A stretch of 7,427 nt of DNA, from contig CAAFQL010000388.1 of NCBI GenBank assembly GCA_900765125.1, positions 1 through 7,427 of the forward strand. The letters run 5' to 3'. This DNA is from Oscillospiraceae bacterium (GTDB taxonomy: Bacteria; Bacillota; Clostridia; Oscillospirales; Ruminococcaceae). Both the position numbers and the translations under genes were made by a program. The notes beneath the pieces are model-generated. The model was given only the letters and a program-made list of their open reading frames with translations. It was not told the origin of the DNA and searched no databases. Each line of letters starts with the position of its first letter. Position 1 is the stretch's first letter. Of the stretch, positions 1 to 6,080 are shown piece after piece.

Positions 1-663
1 CATAAATATAACTCTGTCCGAAATAGCCTTCGCAAAGCTCATTTCATGAGTTACTATAACCATAGTCATATGATCCTCTGCAAGTAAACGTATTACTTCA
101 AGTATCTCTCCTGTAAGCTCGGGATCAAGAGCAGAAGTTGGTTCATCGAAGAACAGTATCTTTGGTGACATAGCTAAGGCACGTACAATTGCAACACGCT
201 GCTGCTGACCGCCGGACAATTCACAAGGATAAGCATTTGCCTTTGTGGAAAGGCCTACCTTATCTAAAAGTTCTTTGGCAGTCTTTTCAGCCTCTTCTTT
301 ACTTCTTTTAAGTATGCGCCTTTGAGGTTCCATAATATTTTTCAGAACTGTGTAATGTGGAAAAAGATTGAAATTCTGAAAAACAAGTCCGAAATATTTA
401 AGTATCTCCTTGAAATCAGATTTTTTTGCATAAATTGGTTTTCCATTTTCTCCGGTATCTACAGCCGTTTTTCCCATATAGGAAATATTTCCGCCTGTAA
501 TAGTTTCAAGAAATGTACAGCAGCGCAGAAGAGTTGATTTACCTGAACCGGATGGTCCTATGATTGAAATAACCTCACCATTCTTAACAGAGAATGAAAT
601 GTCATGAAGAACATCAACATCATCAAAACTCTTTTTCAGGTGACTTACTTCTAGATAATTCAT
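1..663 (-). CDS. Polar amino acid ABC transporter, ATP-binding protein (partial, 3' end outside window)
   Basis: This is the cytoplasmic ATPase that powers amino acid import with the permease and binding protein encoded just upstream. Translating the minus strand from the ATG at 663-661 gives 221 open residues with the whole nucleotide-binding domain: Walker A GPSGSGKST (residues 36-44), Q-loop Gln96 in VFQNFNLFPH, signature LSGGQQQR (149-156), Walker B ILFFDEP (169-175, Glu174 catalytic), D-loop SALD and H-loop His206 in VTHEMSFAK. This pattern, especially the FNLFPH after the Q-loop and THEM at the H-loop, is typical of the GlnQ/HisP polar amino acid family. Family members are about 240-250 residues, so roughly 20-30 C-terminal residues lie beyond base 1. 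The start is supported by GGAGG at 670-674, six bases upstream; that site overlaps the permease stop codon (TAGGAGG), so the two genes are probably translationally coupled. The transported amino acid cannot be told from sequence. Confidence 0.96.
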   Translation of the reverse strand, partial: MNYLEVSHLKKSFDDVDVLHDISFSVKNGEVISIIGPSGSGKSTLLRCCTFLETITGGNISYMGKTAVDTGENGKPIYAKKSDFKEILKYFGLVFQNFNLFPHYTVLKNIMEPQRRILKRSKEEAEKTAKELLDKVGLSTKANAYPCELSGGQQQRVAIVRALAMSPKILFFDEPTSALDPELTGEILEVIRLLAEDHMTMVIVTHEMSFAKAISDRVIFM

Positions 664-673
664 ACATTACCTC

Positions 674-1327
674 CTATATCTTGTAATAGCTCATACGTTT
701 CTCAATCAGAGACATTATACCTGCCACTATAAGATTCAGAACGTAGTAGAATATAGCTGCAACCAGATATGGAAGCATGGACGTTTCGGCAGCTGCTATA
801 ATTTTTGCTTCTGTAAAAAGTTCAATATAGGAAATTGCAAATGCAAGAGAAGTATCCTTAACAAGAGTTATTGATTCGTTTGTAACAGCTGGAAGAACAC
901 GCTTAAACATCTGTGGGATTATTATTCGAATGAATTTTTGCATACTTCCATATCCTAAAATATATGATGCTTCATGCTGTCCTATTGGTATAGACTGAAT
1001 TCCACTGCGAAAGATTTCAGCAAAATATGCAGCATAATTAAGTGAAAATGCTATAATAACAGCCCAGAATCTATATTCTGTAGTAAGTTGCATACCCGCT
1101 ACAAAATACGGACCGAAATATACAACTAATAGCTGTAGCATAAGGGGAGTACCTCTTACAACTGAAATATACAGTTTCATAAACCATTGAAATGGCTTCC
1201 AACCGTATAAACGTACTACGCATATAATAAGTCCGAGCGGAATGGAGAATAACAATGTCAACAAAAAGATCCAAATGGAATTGAGCATATTATCTCCAAG
1301 CTGCGCTACAATATCAAAAAAAGACAT
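674..1327 (-). CDS. Polar amino acid ABC transporter, permease protein
   Basis: This is the membrane-spanning subunit of the amino acid importer. The 217-residue protein is the usual length for a His/Glu/Gln-type permease and has several hydrophobic segments (for example about residues 15-37, 86-103 and 183-206). It carries the family's RGTP motif (58-61, in SVVRGTPLMLQL) and the EAA loop that docks on the ATPase (about 119-139: HEASYILG, then IIIPQ). A longer reading from a GTG at 1348 would overlap the binding-protein stop, but the ATG at 1327-1325 has GGAGG six bases upstream (1334-1338) and gives a normal N-terminus (MSFFDIVAQ), so I prefer it. The gene lies 17 nt after the binding-protein stop, and its own stop overlaps the ribosome binding site of the ATPase gene, which fits one operon transcribed leftward. 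Confidence 0.95.
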   Translation of the reverse strand: MSFFDIVAQLGDNMLNSIWIFLLTLLFSIPLGLIICVVRLYGWKPFQWFMKLYISVVRGTPLMLQLLVVYFGPYFVAGMQLTTEYRFWAVIIAFSLNYAAYFAEIFRSGIQSIPIGQHEASYILGYGSMQKFIRIIIPQMFKRVLPAVTNESITLVKDTSLAFAISYIELFTEAKIIAAAETSMLPYLVAAIFYYVLNLIVAGIMSLIEKRMSYYKI

Positions 1328-1344
1328 ATATGTCCTCCGTTCGA

Positions 1345-2151
1345 TCACTTAATAATAGAATCGCTCAGTTCCCATTTTTCAGCAATTTTTTCAAATGTGC
1401 CATCTTTGCGCATATCATTAAGTGTTGCATCTACCTTATCACGAAGTTCGGTATTATTAATAGCAAAGCCAACAGCATACTGTTCTTCAGAAAGTGTTTC
1501 AGGTAACATTATGTAACCGTCACCACGTGATTCAATCTGATATTTAGCAACGCCGATGTCCATAGCAACTGCATCAACAGCACCGGAATCAAGATTCATA
1601 AATGCTGTATTGTAATCGCTTACAACGACAAGTTCTTTAAATGAATCTTTTAGATCTGCATTTTCTTCTTGTTCCAAAGCATCTTCAGCAGAAGAATCAG
1701 TTTGAACAGCTACACCTTTATTTGCAAGATCTGCAAAGCTTGCAATTCCGCTCTCTGATTTTACAACAACTACCTGGCTATTGTCTACATAAGGTGCAGT
1801 CCATGCATAATCATCTTCACGGCCTGTCATAGTAAAGCCGTTCCAAATGCAGCTTATAGTGCCTGAATTCAGCTCCATATCCTTTGAATCCCAGTCAATA
1901 GGCTGCTTTACAAGTTCCCAGTCATTTCTTTCGCAAACTTCAGCTGCAAGATCAAGATCAAATCCTACATATTCGCCTTTGTCATCCTGATAACCATAGG
2001 GTGGGAATGCTGCGTCAAATCCTACTACAAACTTTTCAGATGTTGAGTCATTATCATTCTTTTCACTTTTTTCACCGCAAGCGGCAAATGGCAATGCCAT
2101 TGCACTGGTCAACACTGCTGCAAGGATTCTTTTTGCATTAATTGATTTCAT
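1345..2151 (-). CDS. Polar amino acid ABC transporter, substrate-binding lipoprotein
   Basis: This is the extracellular solute receptor, tethered to the membrane by lipid, that delivers an amino acid to the permease. The 268-residue protein starts with a lipoprotein signal (MKSINAKR, then a hydrophobic stretch ending PFAAC with Cys25 as the likely lipidated residue; Phe at the -3 position is not the ideal lipobox), followed by an acidic/Ser-rich linker and a type 3 bacterial solute-binding domain (SBP_bac_3). Visible family hallmarks are GFDAAFPPYGYQD at the domain start, VGFDLDLA, the TGRED segment whose Arg111 usually binds the substrate carboxylate, and MDIGVA whose Asp198 usually binds the alpha-amino group. 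An ATG three codons further upstream (2160) is only 1 base from the AAGGAG at 2162-2167; the ATG at 2151 is 10 bases away and gives a standard signal peptide, so I chose it. It is the first gene of the importer operon. Confidence 0.95.
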   Translation of the reverse strand: MKSINAKRILAAVLTSAMALPFAACGEKSEKNDNDSTSEKFVVGFDAAFPPYGYQDDKGEYVGFDLDLAAEVCERNDWELVKQPIDWDSKDMELNSGTISCIWNGFTMTGREDDYAWTAPYVDNSQVVVVKSESGIASFADLANKGVAVQTDSSAEDALEQEENADLKDSFKELVVVSDYNTAFMNLDSGAVDAVAMDIGVAKYQIESRGDGYIMLPETLSEEQYAVGFAINNTELRDKVDATLNDMRKDGTFEKIAEKWELSDSIIK

Positions 2152-2195
2152 AAAGTACATACTCCTTAATTTAATATTTCATTATGTTATTTTGT

Positions 2196-2213
2196 TAGCG
2201 TCATAAAACGCTA
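2196..2213 (-). promoter_or_regulatory. Hairpin at the 5' end of the importer mRNA
   Basis: A perfect 6-bp inverted repeat, TAGCGT / ACGCTA with a 6-nt loop, starts about 4 nt after the predicted transcription start of the importer promoter. It could be a 5'-end stabilising hairpin or a small operator. There is no T-tract after it, so it does not look like a terminator or attenuator. Its function is inferred only from position. Confidence 0.4.
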
Positions 2214-2222
2214 TCTACAGCA

Positions 2223-2251
2223 ATTATATCATACATATTATCTTTTGTCAA
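2223..2251 (-). promoter_or_regulatory. Sigma-A promoter of the amino acid importer operon (extended -10)
   Basis: Read on the minus strand, the site is TTGACA (2251-2246), a 17-bp spacer and TATAAT (2228-2223), with TG one base before the -10 (TGATATAAT). Both hexamers match consensus at every base. The predicted start point is near 2216, leaving a leader of about 65 nt before the binding-protein ATG at 2151. Confidence 0.9.
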
Positions 2252-2374
2252 TGTTAAACATTTATTATGGAATGGCTAAAAGCGTTTCAATTTTCCTTGT
2301 AAAACACCTGCTTCGTCTTGCAAGGACAGAAATATAATATCATAAATCAGCATTTATAATTTAAACATTACAAA

Positions 2375-2410
2375 AGTTCCGATAAGGAAAAAATAAACCT
2401 TATCGGAACT
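2375..2410 (-). terminator. Intrinsic terminator of the hydrolase-to-SCP2 operon
   Basis: A perfect 13-bp stem, AGTTCCGATAAGG / CCTTATCGGAACT, encloses a 10-nt AT loop. Read on the minus strand the stem ends in a short T run (TTTTG), while the plus-strand side is followed by ATCTATG without a T-tract, so the leftward direction is favoured. It lies about 87 nt after the SCP2 stop codon and upstream of the importer promoter, separating the two leftward operons. The T-tract is short, so some read-through is possible. Confidence 0.75.
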
Positions 2411-2496
2411 ATCTATGCATATTAAAATACAGCAGTTTACAGAAAAATCGAACCAATGTATTTTTTATTTAGTTATATTTATATGACAAGAAAAAC

Positions 2497-2832
2497 TTAC
2501 TTCTTCCTGATGCCTTCTATAATTTTGGAAAATTCAAGTGCCTTTTCAATGCTGCCATTGATCTTCAGTTTACCTATAGTAAATGCCTTTACAGGACTGA
2601 GCTTTCCTTCACATATCTTCAGAAAATCTTTTCCTGATACGGTAAAAATACAATCACGGTCATAATACTCGTATGGCTCTACAGAAATAACACCATCTTT
2701 TAGTGCAATATAAAATGCGCCTGCGCCTTCACCGGTGATGTTTATCTGAACTGCAATATTTCCTTCCAGACCGTCTTTGCTATGGGATAGAACGATTTCC
2801 TTTGTTTTCCCAAAAATTTCTTCGTATGTCAT
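2497..2832 (-). CDS. SCP2 sterol-binding domain protein (lipid carrier)
   Basis: This 111-residue protein is essentially one SCP2 (sterol carrier protein 2) domain. The family forms a small soluble alpha/beta fold with a hydrophobic tunnel that binds fatty acids, acyl-CoAs, sterols or other lipids. Recognisable parts are the central strands (about 25-50, including GAFYIALKDGVISV), the DRDCIFTVSGKDFLKICEGKLSP segment (58-80), and the characteristic C-terminal block around AFTIGKLKINGS (83-94) followed by a helix KALEFSKII. There is no signal peptide, so it should be cytoplasmic. It is the last gene of the operon, 14 nt after the ligase stop, with AAGGAG seven bases before the ATG. Its likely job here, binding or presenting the acyl substrate or product of the neighbouring enzymes, is inferred from operon position; bacterial SCP2 proteins mostly have unknown ligands. 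Confidence 0.85.
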   Translation of the reverse strand: MTYEEIFGKTKEIVLSHSKDGLEGNIAVQINITGEGAGAFYIALKDGVISVEPYEYYDRDCIFTVSGKDFLKICEGKLSPVKAFTIGKLKINGSIEKALEFSKIIEGIRKK

Positions 2833-2846
2833 TATATATCTCCTTT

Positions 2847-4391
2847 TTACTTTATAATTTCGCCCTGTACCGCTTGATTGCGTTGTATCTTTTTTGATGC
2901 AGTTTTATCAAATTCAGTGTTACGTATACGTAGGCGGCGTATTGCCTTTGCTGATGTCACCGTTTTATTGATGTTGTCAACAGTTTGACGTAACTTAGCT
3001 GCAATCTCATCATTCGTCCAGCCATCACATACATTCTGGTCTGGGAATATTTCAGCACAAATTACGCTTTCTTCAGTATAAACCAAAACCTCTGAGATAT
3101 AGTCTATTCCAGCAAATTTATTTTCAAGTTCCTCAGGAGAAACATTTTCACCGTTAGAGAGAATTATCAAATTCTTTTTTCGACCTGTAATGAAAATGCG
3201 ATTTCTGTTATCAACATATCCCAGATCACCGGTATGCAGCCAACCATCAGGTGTCAGAGCTTCTGCTGTTGCTTCAGCATCTTTATAATAACCTGCCATA
3301 ACAGATGGACTTTTTACCATTATTTCGCCGTTCTCGATCTTTACTTGACAGCCGTTTACTATAATGCCTACATCACCGTCACAAGCTGTATCAAAACGAT
3401 CGGCTGTAGAGATTCTTGGAGAACATTCAGTCATTCCATATCCTTGTGCCATTTGGAATCCCATTTCAATATATGCTTTCTGAAGCTCCGGACGCAGATA
3501 TGCACCACCACTGTAAATTGTTTTAAGTCTGCCGCCAAATACTGCATTAGCAATAACTGAAATTGGAATATCAGGTTTTGCAGCAGATGCTGCCTTTATC
3601 TGCTTATATATTGTTTCTGCGATCATAGGTACTATGAGCATAATCGTAGGACGAAACAGTTTAAGATTCTGCGGAATACGCATCATAGAATCATTAAGGC
3701 ATAATTCTGCACCGTAACGCAGGCTGCAAAGAACATCACAGGTAAAACAATAAATATGATGAATAGGAAGTACTGAAAGAATCACATCATCCGTTGTACT
3801 TTCATTATCTTGACACATAGCATTGTCGATAAGATTTCTATTAAGCAGCATTACGCCCTTGCTCTTGCCGGTAGTTCCTGATGTGTAAGAAATTGCAGCA
3901 AGTGCATCAGGTGAAACAGCTGTGAATTCAGCAGGTTCATTATCTGCAAGTATATTTTTAAAGTCAGAACCAAAACTTACATATGTATGTACATTAGGAC
4001 ATGAGCTTTTTATTTCTGATATCATTTTTTCATAACGACTGTCGTAGAAAAATATTTCGGAATCAGAACGAGTGAGTAGTTCGCATATATCCTTACAGCC
4101 AAGCTGGGCATCAAGGGGAACAGCTGCATTTCCTCCGCAAACAGTGCCGAAGTAACTTACAAGCCATGCATAACTGGAAGCACCTATAACAGCAGCGTGA
4201 ATAGGCTTATCTGCACTTTTACGTTTATCGTTTACAAATGCAGTCATCTTTTGTACGTCGCAGTAGAATTCACGGAATGACTTTTCCATTATTTGATTTC
4301 CGTTCTTTTCTTTAATGAAAATTTTGTTTTCATATTCCTCAGCGGAACCAGCCACAAGATCTTGTAATGTTTTAATATTATTTTTATTCAT
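2847..4391 (-). CDS. AMP-forming acyl ligase / free-standing adenylation enzyme (ANL superfamily)
   Basis: This enzyme activates a carboxylic acid with ATP to an acyl-adenylate and passes it to a thiol, either the adjacent carrier protein or CoA. The 514-residue protein has all core motifs in order: A3/P-loop YTSGTTGKSKG (169-179), A4 LPIHHIYCFTC (208-218), A5 GYGMTE (317-322), A7 HTGD with Asp389, hinge-region A8 GRKKNLIILSNGENVSPEELE-type block (403-423), and the A10 lysine Lys501 in TASKKIQR. The HHIYxFT sequence and the A8 wording resemble long-chain acyl-CoA synthetases more than amino-acid adenylation domains, so a fatty acid is the best guess. The ATG at 4391 has GGAGG five bases upstream, right after the carrier-protein stop (11-nt gap), which suggests the two are made and used together. 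Whether it loads the carrier or CoA cannot be settled from sequence. Confidence 0.93.
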   Translation of the reverse strand: MNKNNIKTLQDLVAGSAEEYENKIFIKEKNGNQIMEKSFREFYCDVQKMTAFVNDKRKSADKPIHAAVIGASSYAWLVSYFGTVCGGNAAVPLDAQLGCKDICELLTRSDSEIFFYDSRYEKMISEIKSSCPNVHTYVSFGSDFKNILADNEPAEFTAVSPDALAAISYTSGTTGKSKGVMLLNRNLIDNAMCQDNESTTDDVILSVLPIHHIYCFTCDVLCSLRYGAELCLNDSMMRIPQNLKLFRPTIMLIVPMIAETIYKQIKAASAAKPDIPISVIANAVFGGRLKTIYSGGAYLRPELQKAYIEMGFQMAQGYGMTECSPRISTADRFDTACDGDVGIIVNGCQVKIENGEIMVKSPSVMAGYYKDAEATAEALTPDGWLHTGDLGYVDNRNRIFITGRKKNLIILSNGENVSPEELENKFAGIDYISEVLVYTEESVICAEIFPDQNVCDGWTNDEIAAKLRQTVDNINKTVTSAKAIRRLRIRNTEFDKTASKKIQRNQAVQGEIIK

Positions 4392-4402
4392 AAAAACCTC
4401 CG

Positions 4403-4630
4403 TTAATTTTTCAGAGTGTTTAAATAAGTAATAGCTTCACCAACAGTCTGGATATTTAAAATATCGCTTTCGTCAACTGTAACGTCAAATTCTGTTTCCA
4501 GGTCACCAAGAAGGCACATGAAATCGTATGAATTCATGTTAAGATCTTCAATAAAGCGAGCACTCTCAGTAATTTCCTCCGGTGCTGCCTCTACATAATT
4601 GCAGATAATTTCTTTCATTTTTTCCAGCAT
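4403..4630 (-). CDS. Acyl/peptidyl carrier protein (free-standing)
   Basis: This 75-residue acidic protein is the size of a complete acyl carrier protein. It would hold an acyl intermediate as a thioester on a 4'-phosphopantetheine arm. The predicted attachment serine is Ser34, in the segment FIEDLNMNSYDFM at the start of helix 2; the usual DSL triplet is here NSY, a noticeable but tolerated change, since the serine is kept. The helix 3 region (ESDILNIQTVGEAITYL) is typical. It lies between the condensation protein (28 nt upstream) and the ligase (11 nt downstream), which is the arrangement expected for a carrier serving those two enzymes rather than housekeeping fatty acid synthesis. The start has AGGAG nine bases upstream. 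No phosphopantetheinyl transferase is encoded in the window, so activation must rely on one from elsewhere in the genome. Confidence 0.92.
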   Translation of the reverse strand: MLEKMKEIICNYVEAAPEEITESARFIEDLNMNSYDFMCLLGDLETEFDVTVDESDILNIQTVGEAITYLNTLKN

Positions 4631-4658
4631 AATAAATTTCTCCTGTTTAATACTGTTT

Positions 4659-6065
4659 TTATATCATTTTAAGAATATCGCCGATGGTTCGTGTTTCGTC
4701 CTCAATTCCACGGAACAGTACACGACAAAGGTAATAGTAAAAATACTGCATTTCATATTCTGTAACTGCATCTTTTCTATACTCGAAATTAAAGTTCAGA
4801 CCGTTGTCTTCCGGTCGATGCATAACAGTAAGATACAGTGGCTGACCGGCAACACCGTTTGAATACCAGTGACTCTTATATGGAATATCAGGCATATTAC
4901 TTGCAGCCTGTTTAGATGTAAGAGGCTGATAGGTGAGGCTCATGCTTTCATAGCTTGTACCTGGTTTTGTTTTCCAATAATCGGCACGCTTCATTATAAG
5001 TTCGACTGGATCGAAATTTGCATGGCGGAAAACTCTGCTTTGTTCTGCCTGAATCATACGCACCCCATCAAGAAATGTAATGTCGGGTTCCATAACTGTA
5101 CGCAATGGGAAAAAGTGAACTCTTGTACCGCCCGAGAACTTTTCAGACAGTGTTCCACGTCTTGCAACACAAGTCTTAATAGAAACGTCCTTTTCGTCGT
5201 TATTAAATTTTGAAAGTACTGTACGCAAGCCCATCATCAAAAGACTTGCCATTGTTACATGATAAAGCTTACAGAATTTCATAAGACGAATAGAAGCTTC
5301 CTCTTCAAGGGAATATACCGAAATTGCTGCTTCAGGGCTATTGGTAACTACCATTGCCCATCTTTGATCGGGATTATTATTCTCACGTCTTTGCGTAAGA
5401 AGTCTGCCTTGTCCGGCAAAATCTGTATATAATGGTTCGCTTGAAGCAATTTCATTCATCCAGAATTCTTCATCACGTTTCCTTGAAGACGAATTATTCT
5501 CGTATGCAAGATCTTTTTCTAACTGATCGATATAAGACTTCATTGTTCCCGGCATATCTGTGCCATAACGCTTTGAACAATATATTTCCAGCACAGCACG
5601 ATTAAAGCCAATAATAGAACTTGAATCCATTGTCATGTGGTCGACTTTGAGATATATTCCGTTAAATCCATTCGGAAGCTTGATCATTACAACTTTATTC
5701 ATAGGTGAATTGTAACGTTCAAAAGGTATGCTTGTCCAGCGGCGCATTTCATCGTGTGCCTTTTCTTCGTTCCAATCAGAGAAATCTACAAATGGAATAT
5801 CACGTTCTTCACGTGGAACAATATATTGATGGACAGTTTCTTCTTCATCAAGCACGAAACGCAGGCGCATTGTTTCAAACATATCGTATGCCTGATATAT
5901 CGCCTTTTTAAGGAGTGTAAAATCTACGTCTTGCTGTACATATAAACCTGTGCCAATACAGAGAACCTGTGTAGGACAGTAACGAATGGTATAATTGTGA
6001 ATTTTCTGTGCAGCACTAAGCGGATAGCATTGCATTACAGCGCCGTTTATATTGATCTCTTTCAT
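4659..6065 (-). CDS. Free-standing condensation-domain protein (NRPS-type acyltransferase)
   Basis: The 468-residue length matches a single condensation domain of the CoA-dependent acyltransferase superfamily, the enzymes that join a carrier-bound acyl group to an amine or alcohol. Visible motifs: a C1-like block YPLSAAQKIHNY (14-25), a C2-like block FETMRLRF (63-70), and the active-site motif, usually HHxxxDG, here D142-H143-MTM-D147-S148. The second, catalytic His and the structural Asp are kept; the first His is Asp and the final Gly is Ser. A C4-like helix TMASLLMMGLRTVL (271-284), a C5-like block around TRVHFFPLRT (314-323) and a C-terminal FEYRKDAVTEYEMQYF segment complete the domain. 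No adenylation or carrier domain is fused to it; those are the next two genes. AGAGG lies six bases before the ATG, 15 nt after the hydrolase stop. It could also be a WES/PapA-like ester-forming enzyme; substrates are unknown. Confidence 0.86.
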   Translation of the reverse strand: MKEININGAVMQCYPLSAAQKIHNYTIRYCPTQVLCIGTGLYVQQDVDFTLLKKAIYQAYDMFETMRLRFVLDEEETVHQYIVPREERDIPFVDFSDWNEEKAHDEMRRWTSIPFERYNSPMNKVVMIKLPNGFNGIYLKVDHMTMDSSSIIGFNRAVLEIYCSKRYGTDMPGTMKSYIDQLEKDLAYENNSSSRKRDEEFWMNEIASSEPLYTDFAGQGRLLTQRRENNNPDQRWAMVVTNSPEAAISVYSLEEEASIRLMKFCKLYHVTMASLLMMGLRTVLSKFNNDEKDVSIKTCVARRGTLSEKFSGGTRVHFFPLRTVMEPDITFLDGVRMIQAEQSRVFRHANFDPVELIMKRADYWKTKPGTSYESMSLTYQPLTSKQAASNMPDIPYKSHWYSNGVAGQPLYLTVMHRPEDNGLNFNFEYRKDAVTEYEMQYFYYYLCRVLFRGIEDETRTIGDILKMI

Positions 6066-6080
6066 TATATACCTCTTATC

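Larger units (their letters stand above)
2152..2496. other. Intergenic region between the two operons
   Basis: No coding region was found here. It holds the importer leader (2152-2215), its 5' hairpin, its promoter (2223-2251) and the terminator of the lipid operon (2375-2410). The stretch 2252-2374 is very AT-rich and shows only weak features: a copy of AGCGTTT at 2281-2287 that is the inverse of AAACGCT at 2206-2212, and a 6-bp inverted repeat with a long loop (2294-2299 / 2321-2326). I see nothing firm in 2411-2496, which would be the 3' untranslated part of the SCP2 message. Confidence 0.6.

Noticed and set aside
322..537. Plus-strand open frame of 71 codons at the left end
   Set aside because: It is antisense to the ATPase gene, whose Walker A, Q-loop and other motifs are unambiguous.
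2294..2326. Inverted repeat TCCTTG / CAAGGA with a 21-nt loop as a possible terminator or small RNA
   Set aside because: The stem is only 6 bp with a long loop and no T-tract on a sensible side; it is likely chance.
2456..2665. Plus-strand open frame of 69 codons reaching into the SCP2 gene
   Set aside because: It is mostly antisense to the SCP2 domain and has no recognisable features.
3234..3560. Plus-strand open frame of 108 codons inside the acyl ligase gene
   Set aside because: It lies antisense to a gene with full family motifs, has a Cys/His/Ile-rich composition typical of antisense reading and shows no recognisable domain.
2847..4391. Reading the ligase as an amino-acid-specific NRPS adenylation domain
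   Set aside because: The A4 region HHIYxFT and the A8 block read more like fatty acyl ligases, though this remains a judgement from motifs rather than a tree.
4869..5213. Plus-strand open frame of 114 codons inside the condensation gene
   Set aside because: It is antisense to a confident coding region, with no plausible domain.
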